DNA of 64,000 bases from Streptomyces pyxinae (GCF_024756275.1 NZ_JANUGQ010000007.1:186001-250000); one strand, 5' to 3'. Positions 1-9,938 are shown, counted from the stretch's first letter. The notes: a model not told the origin generated them from the letters alone. Numbers and translations: made by a program.

Positions 1-245
1 ACCACCGGCTGGTCTCCCACGTCCGCGGTGCCGGACTGCTGCTGGGTATCGTGCTCACCGAGCCCCTCGCACCCCAGGTGCAGCAGGCGGCTCAGGACGC
101 CGGCTTCCTGGTGAACGCGCCCGCCCCCGATGTCGTACGGCTGATGCCGCCGCTGATCATCGGCGATGACGCGGTGGACGCCTTCCTGCGGGCCCTGCCC
201 GGCGTCCTCAGCAGCGTGGACGGGGAAGCACGAGCCGGAGAATGA
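1..245 (+). CDS. argD: Acetylornithine aminotransferase, C-terminal end (partial)
   Basis: Only the last ~80 residues are in the window; the reading frame enters at position 3 and stops at 243-245. The visible segment contains [11 protein letters not shown], then [15 protein letters not shown], which is the C-terminal small-domain pattern of class III PLP-dependent acetylornithine/ornithine aminotransferases (N-acetylglutamate semialdehyde to N-acetylornithine, step 4 of arginine synthesis, cytosolic). The identity rests on this tail and on argR following 10 bp downstream, the usual actinobacterial arg order. The PLP lysine lies outside the window. Another class III aminotransferase is possible from the tail alone, but context makes ArgD likely. 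Confidence 0.85.
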   Translation, partial: HRLVSHVRGAGLLLGIVLTEPLAPQVQQAAQDAGFLVNAPAPDVVRLMPPLIIGDDAVDAFLRALPGVLSSVDGEARAGE

Positions 246-255
246 GACGACGACG

Positions 256-846
256 ATGAGCGAGGCACAGGAGATCGAGCAGACCGGGCGGGCCGAGCGG
301 ACCGGACAGGCCGAGCAGACCGAGCAGACCGAACACGGGGGGCCGTCCGTGCCGCAGACCCGGATGGCACGCCACCGCCGGATCGTGGACATCCTCAACC
401 GGCAACCGGTCCGCTCCCAGAGCCAGCTGGCCCGGCTGCTCGCGGACGACGGGCTGAGCGTCACCCAGGCGACGCTCTCCCGCGACCTCGACGAACTGGG
501 CGCGGTCAAGATCCGCAACACCGGTGGTGAGCTGATCTACGCGGTGCCCAGCGAGGGCGGCTTCCGCACCCCGCAGGCGCCGCTGGGGGAGTCGGCCAAG
601 GAGGAGCGGATGCGCCGCCTCTCCGGCGAACTGCTGATCTCCGCCGAGGCCTCCGCCAACCTGGTGGTCCTCCGCACCCCGCCCGGCGCGGCCCAGTTCC
701 TCGCCTCCGCCATCGACCAGGCCGAACTGCACGCCATCCTCGGCACCATCGCGGGCGACGACACCCTGCTGCTCATCTCCCGCGACCCCGCCGGCGGCCA
801 GGCCCTCGCCGACCACCTCCTCCGCCTGGCCCAGCGGGAGCGGTAG
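256..846 (+). CDS. argR: Arginine repressor ArgR
   Basis: 196 aa. Arginine-sensing repressor of the arg genes; hexameric DNA-binding protein. Residues ~36-105 form the winged-helix domain, with the DNA-contacting motif QATLSRDL at 71-78. The C-terminal oligomerisation/arginine-binding domain carries GTIAGDDT at 163-170. ATG 256 was chosen because it follows the argD stop by 10 bp; the frame is open further upstream, but that part overlaps argD. Compared with the usual ~150-170 aa the protein has an N-terminal extension of ~36 residues made of degenerate EQT/AERT repeats encoded by a 9-bp-like repeat (about 274-335), probably disordered. A good ARG box occurs upstream of argG (2565-2582), the expected target. 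Confidence 0.93.
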   Translation: MSEAQEIEQTGRAERTGQAEQTEQTEHGGPSVPQTRMARHRRIVDILNRQPVRSQSQLARLLADDGLSVTQATLSRDLDELGAVKIRNTGGELIYAVPSEGGFRTPQAPLGESAKEERMRRLSGELLISAEASANLVVLRTPPGAAQFLASAIDQAELHAILGTIAGDDTLLLISRDPAGGQALADHLLRLAQRER

Positions 847-940
847 CGGGGCAGCGGGCCGTACGGGGACGAGCACCGGGCTCGTACGCCCCGGCCCCGG
901 ACGCGGCCCGGTCCGGCTCCCGGTCCCGGCGGCCGCCCGC

Positions 941-1214
941 TCAGCAGGCGGCCACCGGAACCAGCGACACCAGGCGCCCGGGCGGCACCGTGCGCAGGGA
1001 CCGTACGGCGCCGGAAACTCTTGGTGCCGGTACCCGGCAGCCCGTAGGAACGCTCCGTCGAGGTCCGGTGATACCCCGGGCAGACGCCGGAGACCACGAC
1101 CGTCCGACCGTCGTCGGTCACCCGCTGGGTGAAGCGGGCGGTCACCCGCCCCGGGCCCCTCGCGCGGTACGGGAGGTCCGCCTCGTGCCGGGCGCGGGGG
1201 GAATCAGCCGTCAT
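941..1214 (-). pseudogene. Remnant of small Cys-motif protein of a caspase-type locus
   Basis: Reading leftward from the ATG at 1214 the frame gives about 50 orderly residues (VTARFTQRVTDDGRTVVV, then GVCPG, then STERSYGLPGTGTK), after which the translation becomes Arg/Pro/Gly-rich noise. A neighbouring frame reads to a stop at 941-943 with a more protein-like end (RTVPPGRLVSLVPVAAC), suggesting a frameshift near 1010-1020. From memory, intact streptomycete homologues have a CPGC zinc-ribbon-like motif; here the second Cys of that motif appears to be Tyr and the later Cys pairs are missing. Interpreted as a decayed companion of the caspase-like fragment just upstream on the same strand. No current function is claimed. 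Confidence 0.4.
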
Positions 1215-1372
1215 GCCGCCGCACCCCTGTGCGTGCGCTCCATCTGCGTCCTGCCGCTCCTGCCGCACCTGCTGCTTCCGCCGCTCCGTCCCCTGCCCCG
1301 CCCGGTGCCTGTCGGGGCCACCGGCGCTCCCCGGGTGCTCCGGACCGCCCAGCGCCTCCAGTCCTCCGAGCC

Positions 1373-1562
1373 CGAAGATTCGGGCGGTGATCTCGTCCCG
1401 GTCGGCGTTGCGCAGGGTCTCGATCTCGTAGCCCGCGCTCTTCAGCGACGCCGCCGGCGCCCCGAGGTCCGCCGTGACCGCCTCGTCCAGCGGTGCGAAG
1501 CGGTGGGCCGCCTCCGGGACGTTGCCCACGCCGGTGAGCAACGCCTTGCGCGGTTCCGCCAT
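1373..1562 (-). pseudogene. N-terminal fragment of a caspase-like (peptidase C14) protein
   Basis: From ATG 1562 (preceded by a GGAAGGG-like ribosome site) the leftward frame encodes MAEPRKALLTGVGNV, then LDEAVTADL, then LKSAGYEIETL and DEITARIF: the first beta-strand/helix of a bacterial caspase domain (RKALLIGVG and the following insert). After about residue 63 the similarity stops and the frame reads into Gly/Arg-rich sequence, so the catalytic His and Cys are absent. This looks like a 5' stump left by deletion. The assignment is by pattern memory, not a search. It shares its reading frame with the next remnant by chance or by deletion. Confidence 0.45.
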
Positions 1563-1682
1563 GTGCCCTTCCCGTCGTGGGGGCCATGCTGCCACCGCGA
1601 CGGGCGGGGGGTGCGGGATCCGGGCAACCCGGCGGCCGCGGTGCGGTGCCCGGGACCGGCCCGTCGGCGCGCGCACCCGGGC

Positions 1683-2399
1683 TCAGTACCGCACCAGTGC
1701 CGTCTCCCCGTCGCGCGTGCCGATCGCCAGGTGCGGGCGGGCGGCGGGGCGGGCCCAGGCGAGGAGGCGGCGCATCGTGGCGACCGGCACCGAGACGCAC
1801 CCGGCGGTGGCCCCGGTGCCGTCGGCGTGCAGAAAGATGCCCGCGCCCCGGCCGCGTACCGGACGGGCGTAGTTGTAACCGATCACCAGGGCATGGGCGT
1901 ACTGCCGCTCATAGGTGATCAGGTGTTCCGCCTCGGCCGCCCGGCAGTCGGCGGGCAGGCCCTCCACCCAGCGGTTGTACGCGCGGGACGCGGTGTCCTG
2001 GCACCACCAGGAGCGCTCGGTCACCCGGCGGTGCGGAAGCGCGGTGCGCGGCGGGGGCGGCTGGATGCCGAAGGCGTACGGCAGTGGGAAGAGCCCGGTC
2101 GGCGTGGTGGAGGTGCCCTGCACCCGCCGCTCGCCCGCCACCAGACCCCCGGCCCCGAAGCGCGCCGGGGCCGTACCCGCCCGGACCCAGCGGCCACCGC
2201 GCCGGTCCCACCAGGTGAGCGTCCCGGCGGTGCTGCCCGTGGTGGCCGCCTCGGCGGTGATCAGCTGGCGGCCGCCGCCGGTGTCGGCCATCCGGTCCGG
2301 CAGCGGCAGCTCCCGGGGGCCGGCCGAGGCGGGTGCGGGCGGCGCCAGCAGCGCGGCGGCGAGCAGCGGGGCGGCCAGGGCGGCCGGGCGGAGGCGCAT
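1683..2399 (-). CDS. Secreted L,D-transpeptidase-like (YkuD-type) protein
   Basis: 238 aa. N-terminal signal peptide: MRLRP, a hydrophobic Ala/Leu stretch, then APASAGP, consistent with Sec export. The C-terminal half carries [15 protein letters not shown], matching the YkuD active-site pattern (His, then S/T-x-G-C) with the catalytic Cys in the GC pair. Such enzymes form 3-3 cross-links or attach proteins to peptidoglycan in the wall. The usual SHGC core reads TAGC here, as in the divergent actinobacterial branch with a preceding MxP-x-GLFPL-like segment ([13 protein letters not shown]). Convergent with argR and divergent from argG. Enzyme activity is inferred from the motif. Confidence 0.72.
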   Translation of the reverse strand: MRLRPAALAAPLLAAALLAPPAPASAGPRELPLPDRMADTGGGRQLITAEAATTGSTAGTLTWWDRRGGRWVRAGTAPARFGAGGLVAGERRVQGTSTTPTGLFPLPYAFGIQPPPPRTALPHRRVTERSWWCQDTASRAYNRWVEGLPADCRAAEAEHLITYERQYAHALVIGYNYARPVRGRGAGIFLHADGTGATAGCVSVPVATMRRLLAWARPAARPHLAIGTRDGETALVRY

Positions 2400-2545
2400 G
2401 GCCGCCACCGTAGGCGCGGCCCGTGCCCCGTGCCGCCGGACTCCGCCGGGTGGCGGTATCCGGTCCCGCCGCCCGCCCGTGTGCCCGTTCGCCCGCCGCC
2501 GGGGCGCGGACGAGACGGCCCCGTCGGGAAGCCCCTGGGAGCCCT

Positions 2546-2582
2546 TTGACAATCCATACGGAGGACTGCATAGTTATACCTG
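2546..2582 (+). promoter_or_regulatory. argG promoter with overlapping ARG box
   Basis: TTGACA at 2546-2551 is a good -35 element; TAGTTA at 2571-2576 can serve as the -10 (19-bp spacing). The 18-bp segment ACTGCATAGTTATACCTG at 2565-2582 matches the general ArgR half-palindrome (TGxATAxTTATxCA core), so the operator overlaps the -10. ArgR binding would block transcription of argG. Basis: sequence plus known ArgR operator shape; not tested. Confidence 0.7.
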
Positions 2583-2610
2583 TCAGCGCATGCATCGTAA
2601 GGAGAACCCC

Positions 2611-3804
2611 GTGACCGAGCGCGTCGTACTCGCCTACTCGGGCGGTCTGGACACCTCCGTCGCCATCGGCTGGATCGCCGAGGAGACGGGTGCCGAGGTC
2701 ATCGCCGTGGCCGTGGACGTCGGCCAGGGCGGCGAGGATCTGGACGTCATCCGCAAGCGCGCGCTCGCCTGCGGTGCGGTGGAGGCCGAGGTCGCGGACG
2801 CCCGGAACGAGTTCGCCGACGAGTACTGCCTGCCGGCCATCAAGGCCAACGCCCTGTACATGGACCGCTATCCGCTGGTCTCGGCGCTCTCCCGGCCGGC
2901 CATCGTCAAGCACCTGGTCGCCGCCGCCCACAAGCACGGCGCCACCACGGTGGCCCACGGCTGCACCGGCAAGGGCAACGACCAGGTGCGGTTCGAGGCC
3001 GGCATCCAGGCGCTCGGCCCGGGGCTGAAGTGCATCGCGCCGGTCCGGGACTACGCCATGACCCGGGACAAGGCCATCGCCTTCGCGGAGCGGGCCGGGC
3101 TGCCGATCGCTACCAGCAAGAAGTCCCCGTACTCCATCGACCAGAACGTCTTCGGACGGGCCGTCGAGACCGGGTTCCTGGAGGACATCTGGAACGGCCC
3201 GATCGAGGACATCTACGAGTACACCGCCGACCCCGCCACCCCGCGTGAGGCCGACGAGGTGGTCATCACCTTCGAGGCGGGCGTCCCGGTGGCGATCGAC
3301 GGCACACCGGTCACCGTCCTCCAGGCCATCCAGCAGCTCAACGAGCGGGCCGGCGCCCAGGGCATCGGCCGGATCGACATGGTCGAGGACCGGCTGGTCG
3401 GCATCAAGTCCCGCGAGGTCTACGAGGCCCCCGGCGCCATCGCGCTGATCACCGCCCACCAGGAGCTGGAGAACGTCACCGTCGAGCGCGAACTCGCCCG
3501 GTACAAGCGGCAGGTGGAGCAGCGCTGGGGCGAACTGGTCTACGACGGCCTCTGGTTCTCGCCGCTCAAGCGGGCCCTGGACGGCTTCGTGGACGAGGCC
3601 AGCCGGCATGTCTCCGGCGACATCCGGATGACCCTGCACGGCGGCCGGGCGGTGGTCACCGGCCGGAAGTCCGAGCAGTCGCTCTACGACTTCAACCTGG
3701 CGACCTACGACTCCGGCGACACCTTCGACCAGTCCAAGGCCCAGGGCTTCATCGACATCTTCGCGCTGTCGTCGAAGATCGCCGCCAAGCGTGACCTGAG
3801 CTGA
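2611..3804 (+). CDS. argG: Argininosuccinate synthase
   Basis: 397 aa, full length. Condenses citrulline and aspartate with ATP to argininosuccinate in arginine synthesis. The ATP-binding motif AYSGGLDTS is at residues 8-16 and the second signature [13 protein letters not shown] near 117-129. The GTG at 2611 is chosen because AAGGAG (2599-2604) sits 6-7 bp upstream and the PP-loop begins at the expected distance; the frame is open upstream but crosses the promoter. Transcription probably starts at the ArgR-controlled promoter at 2546-2582. Followed by a 7-bp tandem repeat tract and argH in the same direction. Confidence 0.97.
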   Translation: MTERVVLAYSGGLDTSVAIGWIAEETGAEVIAVAVDVGQGGEDLDVIRKRALACGAVEAEVADARNEFADEYCLPAIKANALYMDRYPLVSALSRPAIVKHLVAAAHKHGATTVAHGCTGKGNDQVRFEAGIQALGPGLKCIAPVRDYAMTRDKAIAFAERAGLPIATSKKSPYSIDQNVFGRAVETGFLEDIWNGPIEDIYEYTADPATPREADEVVITFEAGVPVAIDGTPVTVLQAIQQLNERAGAQGIGRIDMVEDRLVGIKSREVYEAPGAIALITAHQELENVTVERELARYKRQVEQRWGELVYDGLWFSPLKRALDGFVDEASRHVSGDIRMTLHGGRAVVTGRKSEQSLYDFNLATYDSGDTFDQSKAQGFIDIFALSSKIAAKRDLS

Positions 3805-3819
3805 CCCCGGCTCGTTCGG

Positions 3820-3937
3820 CCGGTGTCCGGTGTCCGGTGTCCGGTGTCCGGTGTCCGGTGTCCGGTGTCCGGGGCCGGGTGCCCGGTGGCCAGTGGCCAG
3901 TGGCCAGTGGTCGGTGGTCGGTGGCCGGTGGCCGGGC
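3820..3937. repeat. 7-bp tandem repeat tract between argG and argH
   Basis: CCGGTGT is repeated seven times without error at 3820-3868 (plus CCGG). After a 10-bp break a second 7-bp array follows at 3883-3931: CCGGTGG, three CCAGTGG, two TCGGTGG, CCGGTGG. Together about 14 heptamers. It lies downstream of the argG stop and about 155 bp before argH, so any RNA linking the two genes would carry it. Confidence 0.95.
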
Positions 3938-3959
3938 GCCGGGCCTTCCGGCGCCATGA

Positions 3960-5549
<1,590 letters not shown>

Positions 5550-5728
5550 CCGGGCGGCCCGGCGGAAGCCTCGGCGGCCGGGACGGCACGCGGACGTGAC
5601 CGGGACGCCGGGACAACGGGCCGACACGGCGGAAGCGGCCCGTCCGCCCTGGCCGATAGCGGGGAAGCGGCCCGTCCGCCCCGGGTCGTCCCGGCACCCG
5701 TCGCCTCCGTGACCGGCACACTGGGCCC

Positions 5729-6073
5729 ATGACACGCCAGGAGCCCCCGGAACGGACCCCCGACGGACACTTCGTCGTCATCGGCGGGCGGCGGTGGCGA
5801 GCGACCGATCCGGCCCTTCCGGAGGAGACCGCCGCCCGCCTGCGGAGCCACCTCATGGCGGCCCGCCGGGCGGTGGGCGCCGCCTTGCGGGCCCGGGACG
5901 AGGCGGGCGAGGCGGCCGCCCGGGCCCGGGTCCACACCGCCAAACTGGCGCTCGGGGAGCGCGGCACCCCGTGGTGGGAGCAGAGCGATCCGGCCCGGCG
6001 GCGCCGCTGGGAGCAGGGCCTCAAGGAGCTCGACGACCACCAGGACGGCGACCGCCAGGACGGCGACCCCTAG
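5729..6073 (+). CDS. Conserved small hydrophilic protein, unknown function
   Basis: 114 aa, soluble, Arg/Glu-rich. It contains VVIGGRRWRATDP near the start, a long helical Ala/Arg segment (~36-75) and ERGTPWWEQ near residues 76-84. I recall similar actinobacterial proteins, sometimes labelled as Tol-like transporters, but nothing in the sequence (no membrane segment, no signal) supports transport. The helical middle could be a coiled coil. No strong ribosome site before ATG 5729. The C-terminus ends in a DxQDGD repeat that runs into a repetitive GGACCGG-rich non-coding stretch (6074-6190). Confidence 0.7.
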   Translation: MTRQEPPERTPDGHFVVIGGRRWRATDPALPEETAARLRSHLMAARRAVGAALRARDEAGEAAARARVHTAKLALGERGTPWWEQSDPARRRRWEQGLKELDDHQDGDRQDGDP

Positions 6074-6199
6074 GACGGAAGCCGGACCGGGTCGGAAGCC
6101 GGACCGGACCGGGTCGGTGCGGACCGGGACGGACCGGGTCGGGTCGCACCGGGGCGGGACCTCCGGCGGAGCGCCGCCCCGGCGACCGGAGACCGGCGA

Positions 6200-6661
6200 C
6201 TAGCGCGTCTTCTGGTCGACGTCGCGCTGGAACTGCCGGGAGCAGTCGTCCCGGTCGGCCTGGGTCTTGGCGTGCTCGACGCAGTCGCTGTAACTCTTGA
6301 ACTCGTCGCTGTTCAGGACCGAGAGACCGATGGCGGCGACCACGACCGAGCCGATCAGCGCGAGCGCGCCCAGCACGATGCCCGCGACGGCCATCCCGCG
6401 GTGCCGGGCCCGGCCGCCGCGTGCCCGGCGGGCGCCGACGATGCCCAGGATCAGCGCCAGGAGGCCGAGGATCACGCCGCCGAACACCGACCAGAACAGC
6501 AGCAGGCCGATGACGCCCAGCACGAGCGCGGCGATCGCCATGCCGTTGCCGCGCACGGGAGCGGGCGCGGGTTCCTGCGGGCCGCCGGCCGGGTAGGGCT
6601 GGTACCGGCCCGGCTCGGCCGCGCCCTCCCTCGGGCCACCGCTGTAGTCCTCGAACGACAT
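6200..6661 (-). CDS. DUF4190-like membrane protein
   Basis: 153 aa. A Pro/Gly-rich cytoplasmic N-terminus (~1-40) is followed by two membrane segments: AIAALVLGVIGLLLFW...VILGLLALILGIVG (~42-75) and MAVAGIVLGALALIGSVVVAAIGL (~88-112). A basic RRARGGRARHRG loop joins them: the layout of DUF4190 proteins. The short C-terminus contains two Cys (SDCVEHAKT and DDCSRQF) outside the membrane. Start ATG 6661 was preferred over an upstream GTG/ATG because the region before it is repetitive. Function unknown. Confidence 0.75.
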   Translation of the reverse strand: MSFEDYSGGPREGAAEPGRYQPYPAGGPQEPAPAPVRGNGMAIAALVLGVIGLLLFWSVFGGVILGLLALILGIVGARRARGGRARHRGMAVAGIVLGALALIGSVVVAAIGLSVLNSDEFKSYSDCVEHAKTQADRDDCSRQFQRDVDQKTR

Positions 6662-6744
6662 GCCGCCTCCCTGGCTGCCTGATCGCGGGTCCCGATGACC
6701 GCGCAGGTGCGGCTCCGATACCCCGATCGACGGGCCGGACACCC

Positions 6745-6945
6745 GCCGTCCTCCGGCCGCCCGGCCCGCCCCCCCGGCCGGCCGTGCCGCGCCGTCCCCC
6801 GGCCGCCCGGCTCGCCCCCCGGCCGCACGGCCCGCGCCGCCGTCCCCGGGCCCGGCCCGTGCCGCACCGTCCTCCGGTCGCCCCGGATCGGCCCGGGCCG
6901 GCCCGGGCCGGCCGAGGCTCGTCCGGCGCCGGGACCCCCGGGAGC
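6745..6945. repeat. Degenerate GC-rich repeat tract
   Basis: Successive blocks beginning GTCC(T/C)CCGG(C/T)CGCCC recur roughly every 46-48 bp between 6749 and 6900, made almost only of G and C. It fills the gap between the leftward DUF4190 gene and the rightward tetR promoter; no gene is apparent in it. Confidence 0.6.
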
Positions 6946-6963
6946 GAGACGTCCGGGATACTT

Positions 6964-7003
6964 ATGAGACACACATGTCTCATTCCGAGTAGGGTTGTCT
7001 CAT
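6964..7003 (+). promoter_or_regulatory. TetR operator: perfect palindrome plus third half-site
   Basis: ATGAGACA-CACA-TGTCTCAT at 6964-6983 is a perfect 8+8 inverted repeat, and a further TGTCTCAT half-site at 6996-7003 runs into the start codon of the TetR gene (ATG 7002). Position directly before the regulator and the coupled exporter suggests autorepression. It is AT-rich relative to its surroundings, as operators often are. Confidence 0.75.
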
Positions 7004-7553
7004 GACTGTCGATCGTGAGCAGGTGCTGCGCACCGCCGCCGCCCTTCTCTCCCGCAGGGCGACCGCCACCATGGACGAGGTCGCCCGGGCCGCCGGCATC
7101 GGGCGCGCCACCCTGCACCGGCACTTCGCCGGCCGGGACGCGCTGGTCCGGGCGCTGGAGCAGCTGGGCATCGCGGAGTGCGAGGCCGCCGTCGCGGTCG
7201 CCCGGCTGGACGAGGGCAGCGCCGAGGACGCGCTGCGGCGGCTGGTGGCGGGGTTCGAACCGGTCGCCGGGCTGCTGTCCTTCCTGGTCACCGAGAACCA
7301 GCTCTTCGAGGACGGCGAGCTGAACGAGGGCTGGGCCCGGCTGGACGCCCGGATCTCCGCCCTCTTCCGGCGCGGCCAGGAGCGCGGCGAGTTCCGGATC
7401 GACCTCACCCCCGCCTGGCTCACCGAGGCGCTCTACGGCCTCGTCGGCACCTGTGCCTGGTGCGCCCAGGACGGGCGGGTCGCCGCCAAGGACTTCCAGT
7501 ACATGATCACCGAGTTGCTGCTCGGTGGAGCGCGCAGGAGCGTGGAACCATGA
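7002..7553 (+). CDS. TetR-family transcriptional repressor
   Basis: 183 aa. The N-terminal helix-turn-helix TMDEVARAAGIGRATLHRHFAGRDAL (shown here in parts: TMDEVARAAG, then GRATLHRHF) lies at residues ~23-48; the rest is an all-helical ligand domain with WLTEALYGLVGTCAWCAQDG near the C-terminus. Ends in ATGA overlap with the MFS exporter start (7550), so the two are translationally coupled. The operator at 6964-7003 makes autoregulation and control of the exporter likely. The inducer cannot be read from sequence; drugs or toxic metabolites are usual for this arrangement. Confidence 0.92.
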   Translation: MTVDREQVLRTAAALLSRRATATMDEVARAAGIGRATLHRHFAGRDALVRALEQLGIAECEAAVAVARLDEGSAEDALRRLVAGFEPVAGLLSFLVTENQLFEDGELNEGWARLDARISALFRRGQERGEFRIDLTPAWLTEALYGLVGTCAWCAQDGRVAAKDFQYMITELLLGGARRSVEP

Positions 7554-9115
7554 CCCGTACCGATCACACCGGCCGGACCGGCCCCTCCGGCGGGGGCGCC
7601 GACCCGGCCCACCGGCCGGGCCGCTGGCTGGCGCTCGGTGTCCTCGTCCTGGCCGTCCTGCTGGTGGCCGTCGACGCCACCGTGCTCGGCCTCGCCACCC
7701 CGTTCCTGAGCGAGGACCTCAAGCCCTCCGGCACCCAACTGCTCTGGATCGGTGACGTCTACTCCTTCGTCATCGCCGGACTGCTGGTCTCCATGGGCAG
7801 CCTCGGAGACCGGATCGGCCGCAAGAAGCTGCTGCTCAGCGGCGCGGTGGCGTTCGGAGCCGTCTCCGCCCTCAACGCCTACGCCACCAGTCCCGAGATG
7901 ATGATCGTCGCCCGGGCGCTGCTCGGCGTGGCCGGCGCCACCCTGATGCCGTCCACCCTGGCGCTGATCCGCAACATCTTCCACGACCCGCGCGAGCGCA
8001 GCCTCGCCGTCGGTGTCTGGGGCGCCATGGCCTCGGCCGGCGCGGCGGTCGGCCCGGTGGTCGGCGGCTTCCTGCTGGAGCACTTCTGGTGGGGTTCGGT
8101 CTTCCTGATCAACCTGCCGGTGATGGCCGTACTGGTGCTGGTCGGCGCCAAGCTGATCCCCGAGTCGAAGAACCCGGCGCCGGGCCCCTGGGACCTGCTC
8201 AGCGTCGTCCTGTCGCTGGTCGGCATGGTCGCCGTGGTGTACGCGATCAAGGAGGCGGCCGTCCACGGCTTCCGTGCCGACGCGATCGGCGCGGCCGTGC
8301 TCGGTGTCGCCGCCCTCGTCTGGTTCGTCCGCCGTCAGCTCACCCTCCCGGCCCCGCTGCTGGACATGCGCCTCTTCCGGAACCGGGGCTTCTCCGGCGC
8401 GGTCCTCGCGGACCTGCTCACCATCCTGGGCCTCTCCGGACTGGTCTTCTTCCTCTCCCAGTTCCTCCAGTTGGTCCAGGGCCGTCATCCGCTGGAGGCC
8501 GGCCTGGCCGAACTGCCCGCCGCCGTCGGCGCGGTGGTGGCGGGCCTGGTCGCCGGCAGCGCCGCCCGCCGCTTCTCGGTGCGCTCGGTGGTCGCGGGCG
8601 GGCTCGCCGCCGTCGGCCTGGCGCTCGCCGTGCTGACCCTGCTGGACCGGAGCTCCGGCTATCCGGTGCTGGGTGCCTCGCTGCTGGTGGTGGGCCTCGG
8701 CGCGGGCTTCGCGTTCACCGTCACTGCGGACGTGATCCTCTCCAGCGTGCCCAAGGAGCAGGCGGGCTCGGCGTCGGCCGTCTCCGAGACGGCGTACGAA
8801 CTCGGCGCCGCGCTCGGCATCGCGCTGCTGGGCTCCATCGTGACCGGCGTCTACCGGGGCTTCGCCCTGCCGCGCGGCGTCCCGGCCGGGGCCGCTTCGG
8901 CCGCCCATGAGTCGCTGGGCGGCGCGGTGGAGGCGTCGGCCGACCTGCCGGACGGTGCCACGGCGGGGGCGCTGCTCACCGCCGCCCAGGACGCGTTCAC
9001 CGAGGGGCTGCGTACCGCGGCGGGTGTGGGCGCGGCGGTGCTGCTGGCCACCGCGGTCGCCGCCTGGTTCCTGCTCCGGGGCCAGCGGCTGGCGGACGGC
9101 GTCGAGCACCCCTGA
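7550..9115 (+). CDS. MFS drug exporter, 14-TMS (DHA2/QacA-EmrB) type
   Basis: 521 aa. Proton-driven exporter of the DHA2 family in the cytoplasmic membrane. Motifs: VAVDATVLGLATP in TM1 (motif D1, with the membrane-embedded Asp), GSLGDRIGRKKLL in loop 2-3 (motif A) and GAAVGPVVGGFLL in TM5 (antiporter motif C). Hydrophobic segments continue to ~residue 510, fitting 14 helices. ATG 7550 overlaps the TetR stop by 4 bp. The preceding repressor and palindrome indicate substrate-induced expression. The gene ends before a strong bidirectional terminator (9215-9254). Confidence 0.9.
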   Translation: MTRTDHTGRTGPSGGGADPAHRPGRWLALGVLVLAVLLVAVDATVLGLATPFLSEDLKPSGTQLLWIGDVYSFVIAGLLVSMGSLGDRIGRKKLLLSGAVAFGAVSALNAYATSPEMMIVARALLGVAGATLMPSTLALIRNIFHDPRERSLAVGVWGAMASAGAAVGPVVGGFLLEHFWWGSVFLINLPVMAVLVLVGAKLIPESKNPAPGPWDLLSVVLSLVGMVAVVYAIKEAAVHGFRADAIGAAVLGVAALVWFVRRQLTLPAPLLDMRLFRNRGFSGAVLADLLTILGLSGLVFFLSQFLQLVQGRHPLEAGLAELPAAVGAVVAGLVAGSAARRFSVRSVVAGGLAAVGLALAVLTLLDRSSGYPVLGASLLVVGLGAGFAFTVTADVILSSVPKEQAGSASAVSETAYELGAALGIALLGSIVTGVYRGFALPRGVPAGAASAAHESLGGAVEASADLPDGATAGALLTAAQDAFTEGLRTAAGVGAAVLLATAVAAWFLLRGQRLADGVEHP

Positions 9116-9214
9116 CAGTCCCGTACGGCCCCTGCCCGGCCCCGTACCCGGCCGCCGAACGCACGGACCGGGTACGGGACGGGCGTCCTGGTACGCGGAG
9201 GATCCTCCGGTACG

Positions 9215-9254
9215 CCAAGGGGGCCGCGCTCCACCAGGAACGCGGCCCCCTTGG
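9215..9254. terminator. Bidirectional terminator between MFS exporter and PlsC gene
   Basis: Perfect 14-bp arms CCAAGGGGGCCGCG (9215-9228) and CGCGGCCCCCTTGG (9241-9254) with a 12-nt loop, between convergent genes. Confidence 0.88.
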
Positions 9255-9266
9255 TGTACCCGCCGG

Positions 9267-9938
9267 TTACGCGGCCTTGGCCTTGGTGGCGTACATGTCC
9301 ACGTACTCCTGGCCGGAGAGCCGCATGACCTCGGCCATCACCGAGTCGGTCACCGCCCGCAGCACATAGCGGTCGCGGTCCATGCCCTCGTACCGGGAGA
9401 ACTCCATCGGCTCCCCGAACCGCACCCGCACCTTGCCGGGGCGGGGGAATCCGGTGCCGCCCGGCTGGAGCTTGTCGGTGCCGATCACCGCGAACGGCAC
9501 CACCGGCGCGTCCGTCATCAGCGTCAGCCGCGCGATTCCGGTACGGCCCCGGTAGAGCCGGCCGTCGGGGGAGCGGGTGCCCTCCGGGTAGATGGCGAAC
9601 ATCCGCCCCTCCTCCAGGATCCGCCGCCCCGTCATCAGCGCGGCCACTCCGCCGTTGGCGCCGTCCCGGTCCACCGGGACCATGCCGACCCCGGTGAAGA
9701 ACCAGGCCATCAGCCGGCCCTTGAGGCCCTTGCCGGTGACGTACTCGTCCTTGCCGATGAAGCTGACCTGGCGCTCACAGATGATCGAGAGCACGAGCGA
9801 GTCGATGAAGGTGAGGTGATTGCCCGCCAGGATGACCGGCCCGGTGCCGGGAATGTTCTCCGCGCACTCCACCTGTGGGCGGAACATCAGGCGCATGACC
9901 GGGCCGAGCACTGCCTTGATGAGCGCGAAGCGGGACAA
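9267..9938 (-). CDS. 1-acylglycerol-3-phosphate acyltransferase (PlsC family)
   Basis: 223 aa. Acyl transfer to lysophosphatidic acid, or a related lysophospholipid, at the membrane. Motif I reads NHLTFID with the catalytic HX4D at His41/Asp46; motif III is YPEGTRS at ~117-123; GKDEYVTG and VPVDRDG fit the substrate-binding region. The start is a TTG at 9938 (plus-strand CAA 9936-9938) preceded by GGAGGA 6 bp upstream; no ATG fits as well. Three copies of TCCGGTTCA lie just upstream (9945-9970). Actinobacterial genomes carry several PlsC paralogues, so the exact substrate is open. Confidence 0.88.
   Translation of the reverse strand: MSRFALIKAVLGPVMRLMFRPQVECAENIPGTGPVILAGNHLTFIDSLVLSIICERQVSFIGKDEYVTGKGLKGRLMAWFFTGVGMVPVDRDGANGGVAALMTGRRILEEGRMFAIYPEGTRSPDGRLYRGRTGIARLTLMTDAPVVPFAVIGTDKLQPGGTGFPRPGKVRVRFGEPMEFSRYEGMDRDRYVLRAVTDSVMAEVMRLSGQEYVDMYATKAKAA

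Noticed and set aside
208..876. Long leftward frame opposite argR
   Set aside because: Low-complexity Leu/Gly/Val translation in the shadow of a clear argR; no start signal or family.
990..2549. 519-codon rightward frame over the caspase remnant and L,D-transpeptidase gene
   Set aside because: Arg/Pro/Gly-rich, antisense to a gene with signal peptide and active site; typical high-GC artefact.
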